A stretch of 64,000 nucleotides of DNA from Doris montereyensis (GCA_037039925.1 JAXRKP010000113.1:137001-201000), one strand, 5' to 3'; shown: positions 1 through 11,990, numbered from the stretch's first letter. The notes: generated by a model not told the origin, from the letters alone. Made by a program: numbers and translations.

Positions 1-1228
1 AAATACAAAATTTCAATACCAGTTTAAATAAAGTCAACCCTCATGTGTATGTCTGACACATAAAGTAAATCTTTATTTCTTCTTTTTTCTTCTTCTTTGA
101 AACGAAGAAAATCAGCAACAACACTTTGAACACCTCCATCTGGGTCACTCACAGGCAGTCACACATAGAACTGGAAATGAAGTAAACAAAACAGAAATGG
201 ATAGTGCAAACAAACGCTTTAGGTTATCAGCATCACGAGACATTCTTCACTTAGAGGGAAATCTACTTTGAAAAAGAAGTACAAAACCCAAAACAGAAAC
301 ATGGAGGATGGAAGCAGATGAGGAAGAGAGAAGACTGGGAAAAGCTGGCAATTATTTTGCAGTCTTGTAAAAGACAAAATAGTGCAGGGAAAAGATAAAT
401 AATTTAATTATGTTAAAGTTGGGTGAATTTTCATCATCCTCTGCTTTTACGTTGTCTCTTTCTTTCCATTAATCATGTTAATCATGATAAAGCAACATGT
501 CAAAAACCGTCTTTAGAGTAGCTGAGGTGTCCCAAACCAGTGGCCACAATTTGGATGCCATGAATTGATGAAAATAATAAAAATTCTGTCTTTGACACGA
601 CTTCGACATTCATCTTTCTGATAGAAGCAACTGGTATCTGTTCTTCTTCTTGTTCTTCCTTCTAAAAGTGTTACTTTATCTTGAAGACTCCACAGTTTTG
701 TACATTATCTTGTTCAGCTAGGTCTTGAAAGAATTACAGTTATGGGAATATATAATGTCAATGAAGACGTTGTTCGAGTTTCGTAACGTTGATGGCAAAA
801 ATGAGTTGTAGTTGTAGGCTTAGCTTATGTCTATTCTTGAGTGTTTTATCATGAATGTGAATGGTTTTCTTATAATAATCTGACTTTATAATATCAAAAT
901 TTATAATGTAGCCTAATAATATTATAGATATAAGGCATTTAGAGAGATAAAAACATATGCGATTGTAAAAGACAATAACAACAACAAAAACCAACAAAAA
1001 AACAACAATAAAGCAGAAGAAACTTGCAACGGAAAAACAGTTCTTTTTGGTGGCCAGCTTTGTCTGACGCATCATATTATTATGATAGCATCTATTATTG
1101 TTCTCCTCAGCAAGTACAGTCTACTTAAATCCATTTTACTGATATGTTACGGATTCCCCATAAAATGAAAAAGAAAAGGTAGGCCTGGGCCTATTAAATA
1201 GATATAATTAAAGTACAAGTTCCTTCAA
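1..1228. other. intergenic, no gene seen
   Basis: AT-rich non-coding sequence. Short open frames exist but have no family-like composition or splice context. I see nothing further that I can support. Confidence 0.5.
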
Positions 1229-1320
1229 GGCCTCCGTAGTCCAGAGGTAAGGTGTCGGTCTCTCAAACCAAAGGTCATGGGTTCAAGCCCCCATGGCTGA
1301 AAAATTTTCTTGAGTTTTTT
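1229..1320 (+). repeat. tRNA-derived SINE head (family A)
   Basis: The stretch has a tRNA-like 5' half (TAGTCCAGAGGTAAGG resembling an A box) and a B-box-like GGGTTCAAGCCCC, followed by the TTTTCTTGAGTTTTTT tail start seen again at 19.4 kb. It cannot fold as a complete tRNA and is best read as a truncated SINE of the family also found at 19.44, 25.3 and 60.4 kb. Confidence 0.6.
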
Positions 1321-1485
1321 CGAGTAAATTCTGTCTTCAAGGCCTTAAGGCCCATAGAACCGGAGCTCATCTGGTTTCTATTGCGTGAAGCAGAACAGGT
1401 GATAGTACAAAAAACGACATGTAATCACCTCTTGGACAAGACGCAATTGTCGCATAATTTTCACTCTCAATCTCAAGTTGGTGCT

Positions 1486-1640
1486 GGTACCCATTTGCAT
1501 CTGGGTTGAAAGATCAATTTGCGTGTTAAGTTTATATTCCCAATAAAGTAGCACAACAGTGGACCCAGCATTGCTAGGTTTCAACCGAGAATCTCATAAT
1601 CCCAAGTATGACAACACTAGGAAGGCCACCGATGCTAGAC
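1486..1640 (-). repeat. tRNA-like SINE fragment (family B)
   Basis: Read on the minus strand this has a degenerate tRNA-like head (inverted form of 'tttcaaccgagaatctcataatcc' context with a trailing CATTTGCA motif). Related copies are at 8.88, 15.05, 39.68 and 42.88 kb. Diverged and probably immobile. Confidence 0.45.
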
Positions 1641-2698
1641 ATACATGTATAACAGACTTCTAAAACATAACTACAAGGAACCTTTTTTTTTTGTAAGGTA
1701 TAAAAAAAAGAGCAATGACATTAATGACAATAGGATTCAATGAAAGTGAAAGTGAAAGGGAAAAATAATACAAAAATCTAGAATAGAGCAAGGAATTATG
1801 ATTTTGAGATGTATTTTTTCTTGTTTTCTTTCTTTGGTATGAATTTCGGTCAGATTTTTGTTTCTTCCAGAAAGAAAATAAGGAAGGAAGAATGGATAGT
1901 AACGAAGATAGAGTTGGTAAAGAAAGCTTGAATACAAATTACAAAAACAACCCATAAGTACAAAAAAGAAATGATTAATTTGAGAAACAAACCAATGATG
2001 CAATAATAAAGGTTCACTGAGTGTAAAGACAGAAGATAAAGCTATGTGATTGAGTTTTTATTATATAGATTAGAATATAACAGGCGCATACACATGAAGA
2101 TAGTGTGGAGCCAATCGGATAATTGCCTGCACTGCTGGAATATAACTTGGTTGTCTCCTTTGTATTTGGCACCGGCATCATAACGATCTCGCCTCCGACT
2201 CACGTCTCATCGCTTGTTATGGCTTCCAGCCCCACGATGTATCCAAGGTCCTCTTAGGGTTTGTTGTCTCTTGGTAAGTGTTCTGAATAATTGGTTTATT
2301 TGTACATCTTGTTCTGCGAAAAGAAGGAAAATAAAGCTTATTATTTCACCCAGACCAAAATACTATAATAATACTAACTCACCTTCCAGTTCTTTTTTAG
2401 CATTGATGTTTTACAAGGGTCTCTAGTCGAGAAGATCTTTTCTCAGTCATAGGATCTATCACGTGTACTAGGCTAAATCTGCCGAGAAATCTATATCATC
2501 TGTGTTACTATGATAGGCTAGTGAAATCAATTAGGATCTGTAAGCCTTAGCCAAGATGGAAATAGCTTCATCGATAATTTAATCTCAAGCAGAGACCACA
2601 CCCATCACAGTAAGTTTCTAAGTTGCAGAGATGTAGATCTAGAATCTACCTTCAGTGGTAAATAAAAGTAAGGCCCTTTTAATTTTATTTTGACCTTT
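1641..2698. other. intergenic, no gene seen
   Basis: AT-rich sequence without supported coding potential or recognisable element. Confidence 0.4.
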
Positions 2699-3065
2699 CG
2701 ATGTAGATCTAGATCTACTAGATTCTAGATCTACTAGATTCTAGATCTAGATCTACTAGATTCCACATATAGAGCTAGAATCTAGAGCTATATGTATGGA
2801 TAGCTCTATATAGATCTATATCATGTAGAACTAGATAGCCTATAGCTATATATAGATACAGTAGATCTAGATCTAGATCTAGCTCTTTATGGTAGATCTA
2901 GAAGTCTCTATGTACTAGATCAAGATGAGCTAGATATATTTATATTCAAGATCTAGAATCTATAGAGCTCTAGAGTAGACCTAGATCTAGTAGATGTCTC
3001 TAGATTCTAGATATATTATAAAAATATTAAATATAGATCTAGGCCTATCTAACTCTAAACTAGGT
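2699..3065. repeat. AGATCT/CTAGAT-rich low-complexity block
   Basis: Dense irregular repetition of the self-complementary words AGATCT, TAGATCTA and TCTAGA. Because the words are palindromic, the block can pair with itself in many registers. Isolated copies of the same words recur at 3.8, 4.45, 35.1 and 41.5 kb. Confidence 0.8.
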
Positions 3066-3501
3066 CTAGTCTAAACTGGCCAATAATCATTCTAGAAGAA
3101 ACAAAATCTTAAAACTTAACGGTTTAAAATGCAGTGGCTGGCCCATTAGATACCACCGCCAAATTATTTACCATTCGTAAAATAAGTGCACCCCTTGGTT
3201 GTTGAGTAGAATGGAGCTTGAGTTATAGATTCTGGAATAAAAGTAAACAAATGTGTTGATGGATGGAAGAAGAAACCGCCAATGTTCATCAAATTTCCTA
3301 AGTCCTTTGCCACTATCCGTCTTGACATCAAACGAAATGAAAACTACCCAGCTCAAACGAAGACGCACGCAGGGTTTATAATTATAGGAGTGTAAGCAAA
3401 CAAACGAATTAAAAATTATCTCTTACCCCAGCCAACCTCGCCATCCACCACAACCATAACCCTCTAGCAACAATATATAAAGGCCATCACTATTCGTAAG
3501 T

Positions 3502-3533
3502 ATGACGGATAGACTTTGCCCACTATCCGTCAT
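3502..3533. repeat. perfect 11-bp hairpin
   Basis: ATGACGGATAG and CTATCCGTCAT are exact reverse complements separated by a 10-base loop. A related imperfect inverted pair follows at about 3578-3612 and a half copy at about 3311-3325, so it belongs to a small local repeat. Confidence 0.8.
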
Positions 3534-3838
3534 TAATTTCAATGGTGAAAGAAGCTTGTGCCTCATTCGGTTCGCCATTAATGATGGATTGATTTTGCCA
3601 CTATCCGTCGTTATTGATGGACCTGAGCATGGTCCCAGTTAAATTAAGAATAGACTTTGAATTTTTGTAATGAGTAATTAATGAATTTAAACATGATCTA
3701 GCTGTAATGATGATTTTATTTTGTCATTATTTGACAATTTCACTGTTTCCCCTGGATGTGACAACTTAGATGAAAATGGTGGATGGGAATGATTCACCAT
3801 TAGATCTAGATATGACTTGCATGATTTGATAATGTATA

Positions 3839-3857
3839 TATCTCTCTCTCTCTCTCT

Positions 3858-3908
<51 letters not shown>

Positions 3909-3968
3909 CCCTCTCCCCTCCCTCCCCCTCCCCCTCCCCTCCCCCTCCCCCTCCCCCTCCCCCTCCCT

Positions 3969-4014
<46 letters not shown>

Positions 4015-4021
4015 GTCTGTC
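3839..4021. repeat. CT/CCCTC microsatellite
   Basis: Nearly pure (CT)n with a central CCCCTC-rich block and a terminal (GTCT)n. The long Ser/Leu and Arg/Glu open frames on either strand are artefacts of the repeat. Confidence 0.95.
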
Positions 4022-4574
4022 ACATGTGTGTAAAAGTGTCTCTCTCCCCTTCTATCTTTCCGTATATCTTGTGTCGCGATTCAATATTGGGTAGAAATCT
4101 ATGTCATGTCGTCACTGTCATTTTTCATCGTCCATTGCGCAATGGTGTTTACATCGGTTGGCAAGGCCGATGTGTGTACTGTTAGTACAGGCCTGGAAGA
4201 AGACTTAGGTTTTGTTCTCTGTTGACTGATATTATTTTTCGCTTGGTGTTGAGCTCTTTCGAAAAATGCCCAGGCATTGTACTGCTCTTCTGACCAAGAG
4301 GGTGTAACAAAACGTGCGATTTTGAAAGTGGGTTGCATGTAACATGAGGCTAGATCATTTCAAGCTAACAAAGTACAGTGTCTTATGTTGGTAATTTTGC
4401 TGGTATGTGGATGTTGTGCGTGTATTGTTTCATTGGAGATTGAAGGAAACTAGATCTAGTAGTTATGACTTGTAACCATAAAATAATAGGGCCTATTATC
4501 ATATTAGATCTAACCTCTCATTCAGAATTTCCTTTACTCAGCAGGGAGTTTGTGTCAGAGGTGAGAACACCACA

Positions 4575-4660
4575 CATGCCCAGACTGCCCTGTAAACAGC
4601 AAAGAGATCTTTAACGTGCACAGTGTTTTGATCTGTACATAGGACCTCCCCTTTTAACGG
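4575..4660 (-). repeat. SINE core fragment (family A)
   Basis: The CCCTGTAAACAGC...GATCTTTAACGTGCACAG block matches the core of the fuller copies at 25.3 and 60.4 kb in the same orientation. Head and tail are missing. Confidence 0.55.
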
Positions 4661-5312
4661 GACTCCTGGAAACCATTAAATTCTTTAACTCTTAGATGAT
4701 GAGCATGCGGGCAGGTTGACCATTGCTTGCCACAAAGGCCTGAAGGCACAATGGATACGGCCAATGTGAGACTGGGCTCAGGGGAGCAATAAAACTGGTC
4801 ACACGTGATGCGTGTCCGGTCAATTAAAAACATTAGTTTATTTTGTGTGACTTATGACATCAAGGGAAGAGCCATGGATGGAGTCTGGAAGACTTCAATT
4901 CTTGTAAAACGAGTGATCCAATGGGACAAAGGCTGTCTGTCTGTCTCTCTTTCTCTCTCTCCCCCCTCTCCCCTTCCCTTCTTTTCATCTTTCCTCTCCT
5001 CTGTTTCTTTCATCTTCACATCTTAACTCTATCCGTTCTTCACACACACGATATGGCCAAACAGGATATTATGAGATGTTGGCACGATTTAAATATGTGT
5101 ATTATTGTTATTATTAACTTATTTTTAGCCTCCTGATTTTAATTATCAGCTTTTATAAGTTTAAGAATTTATGAAGTGATGAGTAGCAATTTCATGCTCA
5201 TCTGCAATAATGATAGTGAACGGTTCATATGTGCATTGTAACTTTCTACTTTCTTTGATCCTTTGATTATTATAATAAAAGCAACTTCATAACCTTTTCT
5301 TAATTTTCACAG

Positions 5313-5432
5313 TTGATGACTCCAGCTCAAAAGGAGTGCTAAGACTCTGTAAGAAGAAAGTGTAAATCATATGATTGAATCAATGAGAAAAGGTCATCTA
5401 TAAAGAGTCAAATAAATCTAATACAAACTTCC
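5313..5432 (+). other. FAM72: FAM72 5' UTR exon segment (predicted)
   Basis: A TTTTCACAG acceptor ends at 5312 just upstream of the coding start, so the first coding exon probably begins at 5313 with about 120 bases of 5' untranslated sequence; a further upstream non-coding exon is implied but was not located. Confidence 0.4.
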
Positions 5433-5596
5433 ATGAAAATGGTGCTGACCAATTTACATCCTAGCTTTGGAAAGAAAGCGGTGTATATTTTAGACTGCAA
5501 GGTGTGTGGAGAGACTGTTTGTCGGCGAGGAATGCTTGCAGTCTTGGTCGCTGATGGAAAGACTGAACTATTTTCTACTGATAGATATGATAGAAG
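5433..5596 (+). CDS. FAM72: FAM72 exon 1 (coding part)
   Basis: Encodes the first CxxC pair (CKVC), RRGMLAVLVAD and ELFSTD. It ends in phase 2 at the donor AAG|GTACCT. Confidence 0.92.
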
Positions 5597-8500
5597 GTAC
5601 CTCCTCAGTTGTAAACATTTTAATTAAAGATTTTATTTTCAATGGTAAGGGTAACATATTTTTGTTTCTCATCCCCCTGTTCTTTTTTTTTTTTATTATA
5701 GGCATGCTTTTTTTCTCTTCATTCTCTCTGTTCTTATTTATTAAGTACATGAATTAAATGACCCTCATTTTTATAAATAGGGAGAAAAATATTGCTAATG
5801 TATTTAAAATAAAAAATATTTTCGCAATTCAATTTTGATACAAGAAAAGAATTAGCTCTTTCTTATAAACGGTTGGTGGTTGATTGGTGCTGCTGGTAGG
5901 CTCTACTTCTTTCCTTTCACTTCTCTTTCATCTTGCTGTTTCCTCCTAATTCACCCTGAGATCACCACATATAGTGGATGGGGTAAATTTCAATTAAACA
6001 AATCTTCCTTCTAAACGCACAGTTATTGAACCATCAAATACTAAATTATTTTTTTTTTTTTTTTTTTTTTTAACAAGATTTTTTTACTATTTCGACCGAT
6101 GGTTTAGATTCTGATTTTGATATGAATTTCCTTCAGTATAGCATCTTTTTGTTTATCTCCTGTTCTTTGATAGTGCCGTTGGAGTCATTCCAGAATATTT
6201 TACTGCTAAATACTGCAAGTGCAAGATTCAGAACTTCGCATGCCTGTGCTGGTATGATTTTTTAAATTATTTAAAATCAGTATGTTGCTTTTTGTGCTTA
6301 ACACTACAATTATGAGACTTAAAATGTTTTATTTAACATATTGATATGTTGTTGGAAATAAGCAGCTGTATATATTAAGTAATTTCATTTAGAAGCTGAA
6401 TGCTTTCAAAGGTTATTAGTTCTATGCTCATGATTGACTCAATGTCTGACAAAATTTGCCCTTTCTAACTTTTGTCATAGTTGAATTTATACATCTTGTA
6501 AGTATTATATTCTGTATTCGAGAATAGGCACTATTGAAAATACCTTTTTCCCCCCCCACCTATCTGTTTAATATCTCTTGCTAAATTGTTAAATTGTCAG
6601 TCTTTTAACTTTCTTAGTCAATGTATCGATGATCTATGCCTTTCTCCTTTTCTCATTTAATCATGATAAAAAGCAGCACTTTTCCATTTATTTTTTCATA
6701 TCATCTCATCAGTGGATCAGTTGTTGGATACCATGTCATTCAGCCCTGTAGCAAGTGCCTTTCTTCCGTCAATAATGGACATCACTGTATGTTTTACAGT
6801 AATGTTGTGTCTCATTGCTTTCGATTAGATGAGGAAGGTGAGTGAGATGCTCAGGCATTACTGAAAAATTAATTGAGTTTGGGGCAGACACATGGGAAAA
6901 TAAATAATAATAAAGTTGACTACAAAAAAAAGAAGTTTTTTAAGATTCTATATTTGCAATTAAAACAATTCCAATCTCCTTAAGTTTGAATTTAGATTTT
7001 CTTTGTATAAAATATTTCATTTGGGTAAATTTTATAGAGATATAGGCTTTGAATCCTTTCGCAACATGCTAGGCCCCTTTTTTCAACTCGTAAACTTTCT
7101 CTTAATAAAAACACTCTTTCCACCTCCTTCTATCTGTTATTAATCCTAGTAAAATATTTTCTGGTTTTGTTTGTTTATGTGGCTTTTAAGTTCTATCGGA
7201 TTGTCTTTTCGTAAGTGGAAATAGCCGTTGCAGCTTCAGTTTCCTCTGTTCAATATGTGTCTTGCCGGCTGGCATTGGCCGACATGTCTCTTCATCTTCT
7301 ACAATTATCTGTTGCATGGATAGTGGTGTTACTTGTATTTGTTTAGAGTTAGAGCCATTTGATGATATTTTAAAACATTTTTATTCATTGTCATCTGAGG
7401 TTTATTTTTCCTTTCAATTTTTCTGGTTGAAAATCATGTCGGAATATGAAAATATTGTTACTTGACTAAAACATTGACAAGTTAGTAAAAAAAGCAATTT
7501 CAAGTTTTTGAGATGTGATCGTATAATCTGGAACAAAAAAGAATTATTTAAAATCTAAGCTGAGACGCTTGAAATGTAAATGTGTTGTCATCATTGACAT
7601 TTAATTTGATATTCTGTATTTTGATTTACTCTAGGCAAGTAAAGAAAAAAGTTTAGGTTTCCCGTAAGGCCATAATTGCTCATAGAGCTGGAGCTTGTCG
7701 ATGTTTCTGTAGTATGAAGTTAATATAATATATCACCCATTGTCCCTTGGATAGAGGCATAGGTCATAGGCAGTAATCTTGTGCATTTGATTCCAGTTGT
7801 CCCCGTCTCTTGTCTCCACATGCCTCTAAATCGCGCCTCTTTCTTTTACTCTGTGGTTTCCAACGGAGAACTTGTCTTGTGATGCTCATCTGTGGCATTC
7901 TCAATGCATCCCCCAACAATATCTAGTGATTTATCCTTCAATAGCTTCCTCGCCTGTTTTGTGCCACAACTCAACATTGCTAATCGTTTCACTCCAATGA
8001 ATGCCCAATACGTTGATTTTTGTTCTTGTTTTGTTCATTCTCAATGTTTTCACTCTATATAAAAGTACTGCCCTCATGTTTGATTTGATCATTTTGAGTT
8101 TCTTCTCGTGGATATTTCCTTTGTCTTTCCATAAGTTTTTGATTGGTGAAATGCTTTCCTAATCTCGTTATTATGTCGAAATCGGTTCTTCAGTTAAAAT
8201 TCACCTTGTACCCAAATAGGTAAATTCTTTGTCTTCTTTAAGTGGTTGATCATGCACTTTGTATGGTTTTCCGTATTAATTTTCATTTTTTTGTCTTTGG
8301 TTTGTTAATACTGAGGCAAACCTGCACTGAAATATTCTTTAAGGCGTTGGTTTTGTTTTGTATATCGTCGGTGAAACTGTCTAAAAGCCTGAGGCAATTT
8401 TTAAGGAGAAGCTAAAAATGTCATAAACCATTGAACACCATGCTATGCTTTTTGGAAAAAGAAATGGAAATATTTGTTTAGATCCTGTGGGTAAAATGAG

Positions 8501-10008
8501 CTTTTCTATTGGTTCAAGGCCTCCAATATTTATAAAGACATGACACAAGGATGCATTTAATAATTTTAAGGACAAAGCTCATATATTCCGGACTAGCGAG
8601 TTTAGACGGTTTCAACGACGATATATTCTTGGGTGTGTGAAAGGAACGCAAGATCGTCTCACGAAGTCAGAGTCCTCCAGACATGTCCAAAGGGTCTACT
8701 GGATTCCATTCTGACCTACTTTTGTGACTCTTCATTATCCAGTCTATTGCAAGGAAAAAAAGAAAGGAAGAAAGCAAATATCCTTGCCTAACACCTATGG
8801 TTGCCTCAAAGCCATGAAGTGGAATAGGTGATAATACATTGCCTCTTGGAGAAAATGCTAGTCTGTGCACCTTGGTTGAGTGGTCAAATGAGTGTCAAGT
8901 TTAAATTTTAAAAGGAACAAGACAACACATCGGACCTAGCATTACAGGATTCAAACCCAGGATCTCATGATCTCAAGTACGCAGCCTGACCACTAGGCTG
9001 CCGATGAAATTCTTATATATTATATCATCATCAATGCCTCTTGCCCCTGGCTTAGTATAGGCCACGTCCAAGCGAATTCCATGTCCCTCTGGTTTGGGCT
9101 ATCCTACCAAACTTGCTCCATGTGAGCCCCATCTCTCATATGATATTTATATATTGCAAGCATGTTACACCAAGTATGATTATGAGATTATGTCAGATTT
9201 CGATACTGGGGTCACAGAGGTCTAGTTGGGCGTGAACGGTACTATTCCAACTTTGTAATTATAAAACCTGTTCAAAATGGTGACTTAGGCGAATGAAGAT
9301 TGTACCCAAAGACGGGAAACGATGAAAATTTTAATAATTAAACGTCACATCTGGGCAATAAATTCCTTGAATGAAAACGATCTTGGGATCACTTAAAACC
9401 TACTTGCAAAATATGGTTATTCTTAGTGGCCTGACAACAGAGCCTTTGGTGAACAAATAACGATCAACTCAGAATTGTATATATATAATTATCGTGTGTG
9501 AAACTGCCAAAACGCATAAGTTAGTCTGACGTAATTTTTTCAGGAGAAGCAAAAGACATCATAAATGATCGAATCTAGGCTATGTTTTTTTAAAGAATAA
9601 TGGAAATCTTTGTTTAGATCACATCGTCATGCGTAAAATGAGCTTTTCTATTGGTTCAAGGCCTCGGATATTTTTGAGAACACAAAAGAAGCATGGGTTT
9701 GATTATTTTAAGGACAAATCTCATATATCCCATACATCGTGGACTTATGCATTTAGACAGTTTCACTAACGATATGCTCTGTCATATTTGTTTGCATTTT
9801 TTTTTTATATGACTTTTTTTTTTTTGTGCTGTTTACACTGTGATCTACTGTGAAAACATTCATGTATTTTTGATTGTTGGGTTAAAGCATTTTATATCAG
9901 ATATTATATTTGTACATTTCTTTCACTTCAAGGAGGCGGCTTTCTCCTTTGGAAACAGTTGAAATCCCGAAAGATGATGACCTGTTATCCAGGGAATGTT
10001 ATCGATAG
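5433..10008 (+). CDS. FAM72: FAM72 family protein (four coding exons)
   Basis: Small cysteine-rich protein of the FAM72 family, about 145 residues. Mammalian FAM72A binds the nuclear uracil-DNA glycosylase UNG2 and lowers its activity; that role is known from mammals and is only assumed here. Visible family hallmarks in order: a CKVC pair near residue 24, RGMLAVLVAD, ELFSTD, the YCKCKIQ...ACLC block, VVGYHVIQPCSKC, NNGHHCMFY, and a short acidic tail ending ECYR. Exons are 5433-5596, 6174-6251, 6713-6837 and 9933-10008; phases 2/2/1 agree at every junction and all sites are GT-AG. The last exon is one base short: its frame reads through unless one G is restored in the GG at 9951-9952. Start: ATG 5433, with a second in-frame ATG at 5439 in better context. 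Identity is near certain; the start choice is less so. Confidence 0.93.
5872..6000 (+). repeat. dispersed repeat family C
   Basis: About 130 bp with the landmarks TGCTGGTAGGCTCTACTTCT, a pyrimidine-rich stretch, TTGCTGTTTCCTC, CACCCTGAGATCACC and GGTAAATTTCAATTAAACAAA. Sister copies are at 10.29, 18.45, 18.65, 21.9-22.1 and 51.8 kb. It lies in FAM72 intron 1. Class unknown. Confidence 0.75.
6174..6251 (+). CDS. FAM72: FAM72 exon 2
   Basis: Encodes YFTAKYCKCKIQNFACLC, the second cysteine cluster, likely metal-binding. Acceptor TTTGATAG|T, donor TG|GTATGA; enters and leaves in phase 2. Confidence 0.93.
6713..6837 (+). CDS. FAM72: FAM72 exon 3
   Basis: Encodes VVGYHVIQPCSKC and NNGHHCMFY, the most conserved part of the family. 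Acceptor CTCATCAG|T, donor GAAG|GTGAGT; leaves in phase 1. Confidence 0.94.
7690..8880 (-). mobile_element. non-LTR retrotransposon fragment, split by a TIR element
   Basis: Minus-strand remnants of a LINE reverse-transcriptase ORF. About 8670-8870 reads GVRQGYLLSSFLFFLAIDW, the conserved RT block before the catalytic motif. The next residues are frameshifted, and the sequence is interrupted at 8625 by a TIR element. The C-terminal tail resumes from about 8360 down to 7790 (MRAVLLYRVKTLRMNK, then a KRKRR-rich end). Many stops and frameshifts: dead. It lies in FAM72 intron 3. Confidence 0.75.
8362..8625. mobile_element. TIR element (MITE), copy 1
   Basis: Begins ATATCGTCGGTGAAACTGTC and ends with its near-complement (GACGGTTTCAACGACGATAT); about 24-bp imperfect terminal inverted repeats. 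Interior landmarks AAAATGAGCTTTTCTATTGG and TTCAAGGCCTC are shared with copy 2 at 9489. No coding capacity. It sits inside the LINE fragment, so it is the younger insertion. Confidence 0.8.
8880..9005 (-). repeat. tRNA-like SINE fragment (family B)
   Basis: Minus strand shows a tRNA-like head (TAGTGGTCAGGCTGCG, then a B-box-like GGGTTTGAATCCTG). Only the head and a short body remain. Confidence 0.55.
9489..9776. mobile_element. TIR element (MITE), copy 2
   Basis: Same element as 8362-8625, about 1.1 kb away in the same orientation. It shares AAAATGAGCTTTTCTATTGG and ends in TTTAGACAGTTTCACTAACG. More diverged at the 5' terminus. Confidence 0.75.
9933..10008 (+). CDS. FAM72: FAM72 exon 4 with apparent 1-bp deletion
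   Basis: Acceptor CACTTCAAG|G continues phase 1 (GGGFLLW). The expected acidic C-terminus (EIPKDDDLLSRECYR, stop 10006-10008) is in the next frame; one extra G at 9951-9952 joins them. As given, the frame instead runs on for 30-odd unrelated residues. Confidence 0.85.
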
Positions 10009-10063
10009 CACATCATCTGCTTACCTATTCTATCTGTGTACATTAGTGGTTACGTGACTTTGA

Positions 10064-10069
10064 AATAAA
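10064..10069 (+). terminator. FAM72: FAM72 polyadenylation signal
   Basis: Canonical AATAAA 56 bases after the FAM72 stop codon, followed by a T/G-rich stretch. Confidence 0.75.
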
Positions 10070-10287
10070 GTACAGGTTTTGTGCCAAGAATATTTCATGA
10101 TTAAAGTGGATGGCAGAGGTACGTTCCCCTCTTTCTTTCTGACTCAAGATTGAATTCACTGGACAGATAAAGACACCATTTATATGTATGCTAGTTGAAC
10201 TCAGAAGTGATGAACAATCTGAATTCGGTTTTTTTCTTTCTGTTTTCCTTTTTGAAGCCAGTCCTGCACAGTCAATTTGAGACTACT

Positions 10288-10430
10288 TCACGGGTGGTTG
10301 GCGGGCGTTGTTGGTAGGCCCTACTTCTTTTCCTTTCCTTGTTTCACTTATCTTTCATCTTGCTGTTTCCTCTTAATTCACCCTGATATCACTGCAATGG
10401 TGAACGGGGTAAATTTCAAAGAGAAAAATA
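10288..10430 (+). repeat. dispersed repeat family C
   Basis: Same landmarks as 5872-6000 (GGTAGGCCCTACTTCTTTTC, TTGCTGTTTCCTCTTAATTC, GGGGTAAATTTCAA). Confidence 0.75.
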
Positions 10431-11990
10431 GAGACTACTTAAACATGCGCTTATTTCAACCAGGACATTTTTATCGTTTTAATGGAAAGTATGCAGAACA
10501 AAGTTAAGCATAAAAACCTTTAAACAATCTATAAAATATTGTAGCATGCTTTCATATAATCTGCTGAATTAAAATGAGAAAGTTTTTTAACTCTAAGAAA
10601 ATAAAGAAGTGATGGGAAGAAAAAGGAAAGCAGGTCATTCACTTAAAAATGTCTAATGGGGTACAGTGGTCATGTCACAGAGTAAAATGGTTATTTCTTA
10701 AAATGTCATCCATTTGGTACATGTTGACACTTCAAATGAATTTGGAAAACTGTTCGTGCCTACATTTGTTATCACTGTGCAGCTCCTGTTGTCTTGTTCA
10801 TGTTTAAAATTATGTGTTTCATTTTACAAGTGATTTTTTCATAGAAGTTAAGAAAATCTTTGTTTAAATCTGGAATTTCTCTCTCACTCTCCTTTCTAAA
10901 TTGTTTTTGGCATCAATAATTTGTGTAGATCATTTACTTAATTGCTGTCGAATTAAAGTACATGTATATTTTAAGAAAATTTTATTCGATCTTGCTGGAA
11001 AGATTTAGCCTGAATTATTATATGTCAAAGTAAACAAGAGATATATTCTAACAGAGCTTTTCCTTCCTTCTTGACAGCATTCTTGGATTCCTTCAAAAAT
11101 AAGGTTAAGTAGAATCTTCTTTTGTTTTGTTTTATTGAAGCATATTGAAATTGCTTTCACCAAACGGATGCATATGTGGAGTTTGTGTTGAAAGTTGATA
11201 ATGACAGATAAATGTACATACTTTTTCTACAACACCCGAGAGATCTTTCAAAGTTATTTATTCAGAAATAGTTGCTTTATCTATTGTTACACGATTGTGT
11301 AACATGCATAATTATTCATGAAAGTTGATTTGAATCAAAGGTGTGGTCTTGTTTATTTTAAAGTCATGGCTTTATTACACAATTATAATATGTATGCATC
11401 ACTCTGTAAGAAATGGTTTAAATCAGCGTTATCCTGTTTCATTCCTTGAAATTTGTGATTTTGTTACACATATATCATACAGATATTTGTGTATTATAAG
11501 TTTTATAAATGTCAGTCACAACTGAACCCAAAGTGAAAGATTTGAATAAAATTCTCTGGATTACACATGGAATATCATGGAACTTGCCATGCTGCTAAGT
11601 GTGAATAGTTTTATTCATATTATTTTCCATTAGTGATCAGGAAATATGTCTTTCCACATTCTTCGATGTTGAAAAAAAATTTAATTGCTTAGAGTCCTGA
11701 TATGAAAATAAAAGTATTGTCTGTGAAATTACTTTGAACAATATGATGTGTAAGCCATAGAACCTTTGCATTGAGTCTATCATGAAAAGCCAGTATTTTA
11801 AGCTAAAAGATTATATTCTCATAAATTCAACAGATACGTTTATTCAACAAACATCCATTACACTATATAGGCAGTTTTAATGCTATTTTGTTTTGTTGTT
11901 TTCCATTTAAAAACAAAACAATTTTGAAAATATTTCACATTTCAGTCTTGTGTTTTCTGTAATTTAATGCAAATTGTACATCCACATCCA
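10431..11990. other. intergenic, no gene seen
   Basis: AT-rich sequence downstream of FAM72. No coding potential, RNA gene or transposon that I can support. Confidence 0.5.

Noticed and set aside
1229..1310. Functional tRNA gene
   Set aside because: Has A/B-box-like motifs but no pairing acceptor stem, and continues into a SINE body shared with other copies.
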